12,259 nt of DNA from Thermococcus sp. (GCF_027066465.1 NZ_JAMONU010000083.1:1-12259); one strand, 5' to 3'. Numbered from the stretch's first letter, positions 1-5,556 are shown. Notes: generated by a model from the letters alone, not told the origin. Program-made: numbers and translations.

Positions 1-43
1 GCTGAAATAACGCTCGAGAGTTATAAGGGTTTCGATTGAACGT

Positions 44-63
44 GCCGGAGGAGTGCCTCCGGC
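44..63. other. Perfect 8-bp hairpin left of the repeat array
   Basis: GCCGGAGG (44-51) and CCTCCGGC (56-63) form a perfect stem around an AGTG loop. It lies 19 nt before the first repeat copy. It may be the structured end of something that starts outside the window, or the hairpin of a further repeat unit. No gene could be assigned to 1-82. Confidence 0.6.
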
Positions 64-82
64 GAGCTCACCACTTCAGGTC

Positions 83-347
83 GAGGCTATTCTTGCAGAG
101 GTTTGTAAACTGCCGTTCCTCGACGAGTTCACAAACATCGAGAGAGCCGAGAAGAAGCGACCATTCTTCTAGAGGTGTGTAAACCCAGAGAGACCGGAGC
201 AGACATCATTGCTCCGAGCAAGGACGGAACGTAGCCATTCTTCTAGAGGTTTGTAAACTGGAAAGACGACTATTTCTATGGAGGTTTCAAAGAATCTTCC
301 TTGACCTTCTTGAAGCCCAGTAGCCATTCTTCTAGAGGTTTGTAAAC
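83..347. repeat. Four 28-nt interspersed direct repeats, CRISPR-like but irregular
   Basis: Copies end at 110, 184, 258 and 347 and share the core TCTAGAGGTTTGTAAAC, usually preceded by CCATTCT. The copies at 231-258 and 320-347 are identical over 28 nt. The copy at 157-184 has 4 mismatches and the one at 83-110 has 5. The interspaces (111-156, 185-230, 259-319) are 46, 46 and 61 nt and are unrelated to each other. Unique sequence between near-identical partly palindromic repeats, with decay towards one end, is what the trailer end of a CRISPR array looks like; in that reading it runs on the minus strand with the leader on the right. Against this: the 74/74/89 period is irregular, the interspaces are longer than the 36-40 nt usual in Thermococcales, and no cas gene is in the window. 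A weak fifth copy may lie near 13-28. The array could also be a different structured repeat family, cut by the window edge. Confidence 0.55.
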
Positions 348-360
348 CCTCGGGTTTTTT
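344..360 (+). terminator. Terminator-like hairpin and T-run after the last repeat
   Basis: AAACCC (344-349) is complementary to GGGTTT (352-357), and a run of six T covers 355-360. The left arm uses the last bases of the fourth repeat. If functional, this would end a + strand transcript of the array, opposing the CRISPR orientation suggested by the decay pattern. Archaeal termination mainly needs the T-run, so the stem may be incidental. Confidence 0.4.
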
Positions 361-398
361 CGTCCTTTTGGACGATAAAAGAAGGAGAACTTCTCCTT
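361..398. other. Two consecutive hairpins beside the array
   Basis: CGTCC-TTTT-GGACG spans 361-374. A near-perfect palindrome spans 382-398, with AAGGAGAA and TTCTCCTT separated by one C. On the minus strand the second is followed by CTTTTAT. They follow the T-run directly, so the array boundary is densely structured. Their role is unknown; transcription ends or boundary elements are possible. Confidence 0.45.
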
Positions 399-1070
399 AA
401 AAAATTTACCCAACCAGAAGCCCAGAAAAACAAAACACGAAAAAGCCTAGTCTAAACTATACCAAATAGTAAAAACACAAACGAGGAAAGCAGAAAACCC
501 AAACACCCAAAATAAACCCTAAAAAACTGGTAAAACAACAACCAACAGTGAACAGAACTTAACCACAAAAACAAGGGTTAATCAAAACTTTTCACTCCAC
601 CGCACTCCAAGGAGAAGCCTCTAAAAGACGAAAAAAGCCTTCAGAATGCCCCATTAAACCCCAGCCCGAAAAACAGTTTACCCGCCCTTATTCCATCAAT
701 TTGACCGTATTACTGCCCGAATTGGAATTTTAAGGTTTTTCCACCTTTCTCTGTCAAACTTGTGCATGGTGATACTCTTATGCAGCGTAAAAATGGGAAA
801 TTTTCTCTTATGCTTTTTCTTCGGGTTTGAGAGTTTTATTCGGGGGAATAGTCGCCCGCCGGGTTGTTCCTCTCCCTGTTTCCGGTTTTGGGCTGGGAAC
901 TGCCTTGTTTCCAAATGAACACATTTGAAAAAGAAACGAAGACAGAGCCGAAAACATCGAAACGACGGCGTATCAATCTATACCACGCAGAAAAAACCAG
1001 CGAGCACGTCAAGAAAGCGATTGCATACCTTGGAGGAGCATGTCAGGAGAAGCCCCTGCCCGGGATTACC
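399..1070. other. Gene-poor region with strong strand composition skew
   Basis: I see no convincing gene here. Counted over 421-600, the + strand has 95 A, 45 C, 18 G and 22 T. From about 720 the bias reverses: 781-840 has 27 T, 13 G, 13 A and 7 C. The one open frame of note, 915-1088 (57 codons, Lys/Arg-rich), has no RBS and its end runs into the TATA box at 1077-1084; I do not call it a gene. The A/C block could be the leader of the neighbouring repeat array, which would be T/G-rich on the minus strand, but that is inference. No C/D-box guide RNA, tRNA or origin-type repeats were recognised. Confidence 0.5.
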
Positions 1071-1085
1071 AAAAAATTTATAAAC
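1071..1085 (+). promoter_or_regulatory. TATA box for the small-gene operon
   Basis: An A-run at 1071-1076 (BRE-like) precedes TTTATAAA at 1077-1084. Transcription would start near 1105, leaving a leader of about 55 nt before the start codon at 1160. No other good TATA box lies upstream of the three small genes. Confidence 0.55.
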
Positions 1086-1159
1086 TGATTGTTACCTTAA
1101 TCTATCTTGCCGTTTCCGGACCTCCGCGGGACTGGCCTTAGCGTTTCTGGTGATGCCCG

Positions 1160-1426
1160 ATGAGGCGCGTTCTGGATTTCGGATACGAGTTTGATTGCTA
1201 CCTTCTGGAGCTCGAGGGTCCTTCTGGTTCAGTAACAATAAAGGCCGAGTTTGAACCCAAGTATCTGAAGCTCACAATCACGGGCGAGAACTTTTCAAGC
1301 CAGCTTCTTCTCAAGTACACCCGCGAGAACGTTCAAAAGCTGGCCTACCTCTACTGGAAGTACGCGGGGCACGTTGAAGGTGTGAACGTTCCCCGCGGAA
1401 TTCAGGAGCCGGTTCCCGCCCTGTGA
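1160..1426 (+). CDS. Small hypothetical protein with YTREN motif (88 aa)
   Basis: Not recognised as a named family. The ATG at 1160 has GGTGATG about 5 nt upstream. The N-terminal two thirds alternates hydrophobic and polar residues (for example VTIKAEFEPKYLKLTI), suggesting beta strands. A likely helix begins at about residue 54 in KYTRENVQKLAYLYWKYAG. There is no signal peptide, membrane segment or cysteine pair suggesting metal binding, so it is probably cytosolic. The YTREN motif and following helix recur in the next gene, so the two look like diverged tandem duplicates. It is first in an apparent operon with the genes at 1466 and 1765. Thermococcales carry many small lineage-specific proteins of this kind and no function can be inferred. 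Confidence 0.7.
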   Translation: MRRVLDFGYEFDCYLLELEGPSGSVTIKAEFEPKYLKLTITGENFSSQLLLKYTRENVQKLAYLYWKYAGHVEGVNVPRGIQEPVPAL

Positions 1427-1465
1427 AGCTTTCTTTTCTTTCCAAAAAGCTGGGAGGTGGCTTCT

Positions 1466-1708
1466 GTGGGCGTGAGAAAGGTTAAGAAGACCCGCGTCGT
1501 GCTCGAGTGTTTTGATGCGTTCACGTTTTCACCGATAAAGTATCCTGCAGAGTTCGTGTTCGACGACGACTCGGTCAGCCTCGCGTCTTCAATGTTTGGC
1601 TCGGTCAGCATCTCCTACACGCGTGAGAATGCCAAGGCGCTTTACGAGCTCCTCAAGGCCTTCGCCGAGCGGGTGAAGGTGGAGGAGGAGATGAGGCGCC
1701 TCGTCTGA
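1466..1708 (+). CDS. Small hypothetical protein, paralogue of the preceding gene (80 aa)
   Basis: Function unknown. I prefer GTG 1466 because GGAGGTGG (1453-1460) lies 5 nt before it; GTG 1457 would sit inside that RBS. The product begins MGVRKVKKTRVV, is beta-like up to about residue 50, then has SISYTRENAKALYELLKAF and a charged tail ending EEEMRRLV. The YTREN motif followed by a Leu-rich helix matches the C-terminal half of the neighbour at 1160-1426. The rest is only loosely similar, so the duplication is old or fast-evolving. The gap to the upstream gene is 39 nt with no promoter seen, so co-transcription is likely. Strand-plus-helix folds of this size often form dimers, but this is speculation. 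Confidence 0.7.
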   Translation: MGVRKVKKTRVVLECFDAFTFSPIKYPAEFVFDDDSVSLASSMFGSVSISYTRENAKALYELLKAFAERVKVEEEMRRLV

Positions 1709-1764
1709 CCTTTCGTTTTTTGGCCTCCCGGCGAAGGACGAGATAACCGCCGGGAGGTGATGCC

Positions 1765-1833
1765 GTGAGGCTCCTCAGGAGGCTCCTGCGCCTTCTGGCG
1801 CGGGTCCTCCCCTTCGGCTGGCCCTTCCGCTGA
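1765..1833 (+). CDS. 22-codon Arg/Leu-rich mini-ORF with strong RBS
   Basis: GTG at 1765 is preceded by GGGAGGTGA (1752-1760) at 4-nt spacing, as strong as the signals of the two genes upstream. The frame runs to TGA at 1831. The peptide starts MRLLRRLLRLL and ends FGWPFR: six Arg, seven Leu, no acidic residue, net charge about +6. Arginines at 2, 5, 6, 9 and 13 separated by leucine pairs would form a strongly amphipathic helix, which a proline then breaks. This suggests a membrane- or RNA-contacting peptide, or a leader-type ORF, but no family is recognised. The in-frame length is short enough to be chance, and the RBS is the main support. The nearby ATG at 1760 stops after two codons. Confidence 0.45.
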   Translation: MRLLRRLLRLLARVLPFGWPFR

Positions 1834-1847
1834 GGGGCCGGCCCCCC
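1834..1847. terminator. GC palindrome between convergent genes
   Basis: GGGGCCGGCCCC (1834-1845) is a perfect 12-bp palindrome directly after the stop at 1833. It lies in the 27-nt gap before the convergent ATPase gene. A bidirectional terminator or pause hairpin is plausible by position, but there is no T-run on either strand. Confidence 0.3.
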
Positions 1848-1860
1848 TTCATTTAATGAT

Positions 1861-2991
1861 TCAGCTGAGGTTAAACCTCTTAACGGCCTCCCTGAGGAGG
1901 GGGTCCTCAATCCAATACCTTCTCTCAGACGAGCGAATGAAACCGGCCTTTTCAAGCGTTTCGAGGTACTTATAGACGTGCTGAACCCTCGTGGGTGCCA
2001 AGCCGAGGGTTTTAAGCCTCCTGTAGATTTCCGCCCCACGGAGGGCGCTCGGGTAGGCTTCCGCCAGAACCCTGAGGACGCCGAGGTAAACCCTGCTGTT
2101 GTAGACGTTCAGGAAAGCCTCTATGTCCTTCTTCCACTCCTCAAGGGCGTACCCCCTGCTTTCCTCAAGGGCCACGGGGAGAGCTTCTTCCGGGTCCTTT
2201 CCAGTCCTCACAAGGTTAACCGCGGTGACGCCGTAGTGTGCGATAAACCCCGGAATTCCTCCAAGCTCTTCAACGGCCCTTGAGAGCTCCAGCTCGTTCG
2301 TTACCTTTATTCCATAGCTTCTGAAGCCCTCGATGAGGTATCCCCTCCCCTCCTCGATGCTCCACCTTGGAAGGGCGAAGATTTCTGCCGAGCGCATGAA
2401 GTTCGGTTTTTCGGCGCTTGGGTTTAGATACTCGACCAGCATACCCGGCATTGAGCCCGTGAAAACGAGGGAGATGTTCGGGTAACTGTCCGTTATCTCC
2501 TGCAACAGTCCCCTGAAGTCGAGATTCTTCAGCCTCGCCAGAACCTGTGCTTCGTCGAATATCAATACACCCAGCTTGGCATTCTGGGACAAAACCCGGA
2601 CCAGCGTTGAAAAGTCTCTGCTGAACTCCTCAATGCTCGTCTTCCTCACCTCAACGCTCACCCCTCGAAACGATATTTTGTAGCTCTTGCTCGTCGTTAC
2701 CATCTTGAGGGACGTCCTCTTGGGTTCTATGTCGGCTATTGATATCGCCCGGGAGCCTATGAATCGAGAGAAGTTGAAATAGACGTAATGATAGCCCCGT
2801 TTTCGCCTTAACTTTTCCGCCATCACACTTACTACGCTCGTTTTTCCCACCCTTCTCGGACCGAGAAGAACCGCGGTATTGCTCCTGAGAACCGCACTGA
2901 GAAGGTTTTCAACGGCTTTCTTATGCCCCTTCCCCCAGAGGCATTCCTCCTCCATCACCGGCCTCGTTCGGAAGAAATTTTTACATACCAT
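1861..2991 (-). CDS. Archaeal AAA+/STAND-type ATPase with C-terminal winged helix
   Basis: The 376-aa product has a P-loop GPRRVGKTS (residues 44-52), a Walker B strand LGVLIFDEAQ (140-149) and a sensor-1-like FTGS (177-180). The C-terminal part (about 290-376) reads as a winged helix-turn-helix, with ALRGAEIYRRLKTLG then VYKYLETLEKAGFI. This order fits the archaeal ATPase family (Pfam ATPase_2), multicopy in Thermococcales and mostly of unknown role; DNA binding or NTP-driven switching is usually proposed. An insert of basic and Ser/Thr-rich sequence lies between Walker A and B (about 80-120). The start is uncertain: ATG 2991 gives MVCKNFF and lies in the last operator repeat, while ATG 2955 (MEEECLWGKG) would give a longer leader and an N-terminus closer to the P-loop, as in many relatives. 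Monocistronic, convergent with the small-gene operon. Confidence 0.85.
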   Translation of the reverse strand: MVCKNFFRTRPVMEEECLWGKGHKKAVENLLSAVLRSNTAVLLGPRRVGKTSVVSVMAEKLRRKRGYHYVYFNFSRFIGSRAISIADIEPKRTSLKMVTTSKSYKISFRGVSVEVRKTSIEEFSRDFSTLVRVLSQNAKLGVLIFDEAQVLARLKNLDFRGLLQEITDSYPNISLVFTGSMPGMLVEYLNPSAEKPNFMRSAEIFALPRWSIEEGRGYLIEGFRSYGIKVTNELELSRAVEELGGIPGFIAHYGVTAVNLVRTGKDPEEALPVALEESRGYALEEWKKDIEAFLNVYNSRVYLGVLRVLAEAYPSALRGAEIYRRLKTLGLAPTRVQHVYKYLETLEKAGFIRSSERRYWIEDPLLREAVKRFNLS

Positions 2992-3040
2992 GCAAATTAC
3001 ACCCCATGTAAATTACATACCCTGTAAATTTAAAGGTTTT
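2988..3040 (-). promoter_or_regulatory. ATPase promoter covered by three 16-bp-phased direct repeats
   Basis: On the + strand CCATGCAAATTAC (2988-3000), CCATGTAAATTAC (3004-3016) and CCCTGTAAATTTA (3020-3032) repeat at exactly 16-bp steps. Read on the minus strand, the distal copy contains the TATA-like CTTTAAATTT and the proximal copy contains the start codon. A protein bound here would block TBP/RNA polymerase, so an autoregulatory operator is the simplest reading; the ATPase's own winged helix is a candidate binder. A further TTACATACC lies at 2981-2989. Confidence 0.65.
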
Positions 3041-3056
3041 CCTTAATCCAGAAAGC

Positions 3057-3656
3057 TCACAGGGGTGTCCCGAACTTTACCTTTCCCCTCGTTCTCTCAA
3101 CGAGCAGTTCCATAAGCTCCTCAACCTCGTCCTTCCTCACCGCGACGGTGAACGTGACGCTCCCGGAGTAGTCCTCGCCGATGACCCTCGCACCGGCCGT
3201 TTCTATGGTTTCTTTAACCGTGCGAAACAGGCTGTAGGGAAAGGTAACCTGAAAGTGCCCCGTCTCGTGGACATCAACGACGCCCGCGTTCTCAATAGCG
3301 AGACTCGCGGCTTCGCTGTAGGCCTTAACGAGTCCCCCGTAACCGAGCTTTATACCCCCGAAGTAGCGCGTGACCACGACGACAACGTTGCTCAAACCTC
3401 TGTTCTGAATAACCCTCAGCACGGGCTTTCCGGCGCTTCCCTTCGGCTCGCCGTCGTCATCGTAGCGAACCGCGAAGCTCCTCCCATCGTTTATGACGTA
3501 GGCCGAGACGTTGTGGTTGGCGTCGCTGTGATGGGCTTTTATCTTCCCGATGAAGGCCCTCGCCTCCTCCTCGCTTCCGGCGGGGGCGGCGTAGCCTATG
3601 AAGACCGACTTCTTCACAACGAGCCTGGCAGTTCCAATGCCTTTCAAAGTCCTCAT
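3057..3656 (-). CDS. IMPACT/YigZ family protein (UPF0029)
   Basis: The 199-aa product has the IMPACT N-terminal domain signatures in order: HSDANHNVSAYVI (about 43-55), DDDGEPKGSAGKPVL (about 66-80) and VVVVVTRYFGGIKLGYGG (about 91-108). A C-terminal UPF0029-type domain follows (about 135-195). Length and layout match bacterial YigZ and archaeal homologues. The eukaryotic relative IMPACT/Yih1 modulates the Gcn2 kinase, but the role in prokaryotes is unsettled; a link to translation or RNA is often suggested. ATG 3656 is preceded by GGAGGT, which overlaps the stop codon of the upstream HAD gene (1-nt gap), so the two are translated from one mRNA. The protein looks intact. Confidence 0.9.
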   Translation of the reverse strand: MRTLKGIGTARLVVKKSVFIGYAAPAGSEEEARAFIGKIKAHHSDANHNVSAYVINDGRSFAVRYDDDGEPKGSAGKPVLRVIQNRGLSNVVVVVTRYFGGIKLGYGGLVKAYSEAASLAIENAGVVDVHETGHFQVTFPYSLFRTVKETIETAGARVIGEDYSGSVTFTVAVRKDEVEELMELLVERTRGKVKFGTPL

Positions 3657-3657
3657 G

Positions 3658-4104
3658 CTACCTCCTCAGCGTCGCTATGAGCTTCTTCTCGTTGAGGAGC
3701 ATCTCTATTGCGTCTCTAACGTCTGTAACCGCGATATCACTGACGAGGAGTGCATCAACGCTTGCACCCTCCTTTCCCACAATGCAGAACGCCAGTTCGG
3801 CCTTCTCAAGCATCGGAATGTCGTTGTTCCCGTTCCCGACGGCGGCGTAGGGGACGTAGCCCTCGGCTATCCGGGCCTTTTCAAAACCGCTTGAAACCCT
3901 CTCGATTTTAACCGGCAGTCCCCTGAACTCCTCCTCCAGGGTTCCAAACGTGTCGGCGCTCAAAACGACAACTGTGTATTTCTCGGAGAGCTTCTTTAAC
4001 AGCTCCTTAACGTCATCAGGAACCCGGCCCTCAACGCCGAGCGTCCCGTTGAGGTCGAACAGAACGGCTTTAAACTCAATCCTTCCGTATCCCGGAATCT
4101 CCAT
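3658..4104 (-). CDS. HAD-superfamily phosphatase, soluble P-type-ATPase-like
   Basis: The 148-aa product has the HAD motif I FDLNGT (16-21; nucleophile Asp17), a motif II Ser in VVLSAD (49), a candidate motif III Lys (about 76) and motif IV GNGNND (90-95). Asn replaces the usual second Asp of the DxD pair, as in P-type ATPases and the small archaeal group called soluble P-type ATPases (COG4087). It has no sizeable cap domain, so a protein or macromolecular phosphate substrate is possible; the true substrate is unknown. I choose ATG 4104 because GGTGAT lies 4 nt upstream; GTG 4113 and ATG 4110 fall in or beside that RBS. First gene of an operon with the IMPACT-family gene. Confidence 0.88.
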   Translation of the reverse strand: MEIPGYGRIEFKAVLFDLNGTLGVEGRVPDDVKELLKKLSEKYTVVVLSADTFGTLEEEFRGLPVKIERVSSGFEKARIAEGYVPYAAVGNGNNDIPMLEKAELAFCIVGKEGASVDALLVSDIAVTDVRDAIEMLLNEKKLIATLRR

Positions 4105-4130
4105 TGACATCACCGGCTGGAATATGTGTA

Positions 4131-4144
4131 AAGTTTTTTAAGGG
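4131..4144 (-). promoter_or_regulatory. TATA box of the HAD-IMPACT operon
   Basis: On the minus strand CCCTTAAAAAAC sits 27-40 nt upstream of ATG 4104, which puts the transcription start near 4112, just before the GGTGAT RBS. Its upstream edge overlaps the outer arm of the palindrome at 4142-4187. Confidence 0.5.
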
Positions 4145-4187
4145 TTAACGTGTATCAACCGGCTGATACACAAAAGTGAGTTAACCC
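4142..4187. promoter_or_regulatory. Nested inverted repeats in a divergent promoter region
   Basis: The inner palindrome is TGTATCA (4151-4157), 6 nt, TGATACA (4164-4170), with CCGG at its centre. The outer pair is GGGTTAAC (4142-4149) and GTTAACCC (4180-4187). The element lies between the HAD operon and the PAP2 gene and overlaps the HAD TATA box, so a dimeric regulator could control both directions. It resembles but does not match the Thermococcales glycolytic motif (TATCAC-N5-GTGATA). Confidence 0.55.
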
Positions 4188-4208
4188 AATAACTCCGGGG
4201 GGTAAAAA

Positions 4209-5024
4209 ATGAACCTACTGAGGCAGAGGCTCAGCGACCCCCGCGTTCTCATAAGGCTGAACGCCTTCGTGCTGAGCTACTTTGGCTGGATACTCTTCGG
4301 AATCCTCTACGGCTACATAGGCAGGTGGAGTGTAAACGTCACGAACGAGTTTCTGAAGCTTCCCCTCACCTCAAGGACGTTGGTGTACTCCGTCCTCGAC
4401 ACGATTAAAGCGATACCCCCTCTCTACGAACTGTTCAGGGCAGTTTATTACCTTGGATTCGCCGGCTCGATAGGCATGATGGTGGTTTACCTCCTGATAT
4501 ACCTGTACGACCTTGAGACCTCGGACGAGTTGCTGTCGCGCTATCTGCTCGCCTACGCGATAGCGGGCTCGATATACATGATGTTCCACATATACGCCCC
4601 CCACGTGGTCTATAGAATTCCCGGATACAGCTCGGAGAGCACTCTCCTAACGAGACAGGAGTTCGTGTTTCCGTCCCTTCACAACACGTTTGCGGCGATA
4701 AACATACTGACGATATGGAAGTACAGGAAGCGGCTTGGGGGTAAGGTTTTAATCGCGGTCAATACACTCATTCCCTTCGCAACCGTGTTCCTCGCCCACC
4801 ACTGGATATACGATGTCATAACGGGATTCCTGCTGGCCGTCCTCGTCTCCAAGGTGCCCTCCCGCTGGGTCTTAAAGGCTCCTGAAAAAATCTACAGCCT
4901 CGAGTTCGACTCTCTGAAGGCAATAACAATGGTCAACCTCCTGCTGGCCCTCATAGTTTTTATAATAGCCCTCAGTCCCGGGAGGTGGATGCTCCTTATT
5001 AAGAGCCTACTCGGCCAGCCCTGA
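4209..5024 (+). CDS. PAP2-superfamily membrane phosphatase
   Basis: The 271-aa product has several hydrophobic segments: about 20-36, 79-100, 112-130, 160-170, 178-196, 200-214 and 241-256. Two PAP2 active-site motifs are visible: FPSLHN (154-159; His158) and HHWIYDV (197-203; His198, Asp202). They lie at membrane-segment ends, as expected for lipid phosphate phosphatases and the AUR1/inositol phosphorylceramide synthase-like PAP2_3 branch. I could not place the first basic KxxxxxxRP motif with confidence; this branch often has a degenerate one. It probably removes or transfers phosphate on a membrane lipid or polyprenyl carrier at the outer face. ATG 4209 follows a G-run (4197-4202) acting as RBS. 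The stop at 5022-5024 directly abuts the tRNA promoter. Confidence 0.85.
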   Translation: MNLLRQRLSDPRVLIRLNAFVLSYFGWILFGILYGYIGRWSVNVTNEFLKLPLTSRTLVYSVLDTIKAIPPLYELFRAVYYLGFAGSIGMMVVYLLIYLYDLETSDELLSRYLLAYAIAGSIYMMFHIYAPHVVYRIPGYSSESTLLTRQEFVFPSLHNTFAAINILTIWKYRKRLGGKVLIAVNTLIPFATVFLAHHWIYDVITGFLLAVLVSKVPSRWVLKAPEKIYSLEFDSLKAITMVNLLLALIVFIIALSPGRWMLLIKSLLGQP

Positions 5025-5025
5025 G

Positions 5026-5039
5026 AAAAGCTTATAAAT
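5026..5039 (+). promoter_or_regulatory. TATA box of tRNA-Thr
   Basis: AAAAGC (BRE-like) leads into TTATAAAT at 5032-5039, centred about 28 nt before the mature tRNA 5' end. It starts one base after the PAP2 stop codon, so the tRNA has its own promoter with almost no spacer. Confidence 0.7.
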
Positions 5040-5063
5040 CCTAGCTCTGTCCCATAGAACGGT

Positions 5064-5140
5064 GCCGGGGTAGCCTAGCTCGGCAGGGCGGGGGACTCGT
5101 AATCCCCAGGTCCCGGGTTCAAATCCCGGTCCCGGCTCCA
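5064..5140 (+). tRNA. tRNA-Thr (anticodon CGT)
   Basis: A full cloverleaf is visible. The acceptor stem pairs GCCGGGG (5064-5070) with TCCCGGC (5130-5136), including one G-U. The anticodon stem pairs GGGGA (5091-5095) with TCCCC (5103-5107) around loop CTCGTAA, giving anticodon CGT at 5098-5100, which reads ACG (threonine). The T arm is CCGGG-TTCAAAT-CCCGG (5113-5129). The discriminator is T5137 and CCA is encoded at 5138-5140. There is no intron in the anticodon loop. The gene at 5143 converges on it with a 2-nt gap. Confidence 0.97.
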
Positions 5141-5142
5141 TT

Positions 5143-5556
5143 TTACCACGTTAATACCCCCATTCTCAGGCTTACCCTAACCTCGGCCGCTTCTCCCTTT
5201 GAAATTATAAGCAGGTAAAGCTTCTCACTCGTGGGGAACCTCCAGTATTCATCAAATTTTGTAACGTTGGCCTTATACAGGTAACAGAGGGCGCCCTCAC
5301 CCGAGTGGAGTAGCCTCAATCCAGCCGAGTCCGTTATACAAACCGTAACGGGTGCGTTTGATTTTATCTCGATATAGATGCTCTCCCATTGATAACCCCT
5401 AAGCTGAATCGAGTAGGTTGAGTTGGGGGTGAGAAGAAATGAACCGCTGTAGCTTCCGTGAGTGGCACCGATGAGGGCTAGCCCGAGGAGTATGGCCACT
5501 GATGCCGCGAAGAGTCCCGCCTCAAAGGTCCTCGTGTGGACATACCACTTGAACAT
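5143..5556 (-). CDS. Membrane-anchored hypothetical protein (137 aa)
   Basis: No family recognised. After a short basic N-terminus (MFKWYVHTR) there is one hydrophobic segment at about 13-31 (AGLFAASVAILLGLALIGA), probably an uncleaved anchor or signal peptide. The rest is beta-rich and polar, with two cysteines (about 73 and 91) that could form a disulfide outside the cell, and a putative N-glycosylation sequon NVT (about 97). The segments YSIQLRGYQWESIYIEIKS and VTVCITDSAGLRLL suggest a beta-sandwich extracellular domain. A TATA box lies upstream at 5591-5600, with an inferred leader of about 14 nt and a weak RBS. The 3' end lies 2 nt from the convergent tRNA gene. Confidence 0.75.
   Translation of the reverse strand: MFKWYVHTRTFEAGLFAASVAILLGLALIGATHGSYSGSFLLTPNSTYSIQLRGYQWESIYIEIKSNAPVTVCITDSAGLRLLHSGEGALCYLYKANVTKFDEYWRFPTSEKLYLLIISKGEAAEVRVSLRMGVLTW

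Noticed and set aside
1..36. Fifth copy of the direct repeat
   Set aside because: The best alignment, at 13-28, matches only about 10 of 16 core positions and is off the 74-nt period; too weak to call.
496..530. Telomere-like or G-quadruplex motif on the minus strand
   Set aside because: Only three short G-tracts with loops of 5-8 nt are present; four are needed and the pattern follows from the A/C-rich composition.
1757..1768. Earlier starts (GTG 1757 or ATG 1760) for the mini-ORF
   Set aside because: Both run into TGA within a few codons and lie in the RBS.
1653..2039. Minus-strand 128-codon frame rich in Arg, Pro and Ser
   Set aside because: It is antisense to the YTREN gene and the mini-ORF and overlaps the 3' end of the ATPase gene in another frame; composition is that of a GC-rich shadow frame and it has no RBS.
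4151..4170. Possible Thermococcales glycolytic motif (TrmBL1/Tgr site)
   Set aside because: The known motif is TATCAC-N5-GTGATA; here the arms are TGTATCA/TGATACA with a 6-nt spacer, so the match is only partial.
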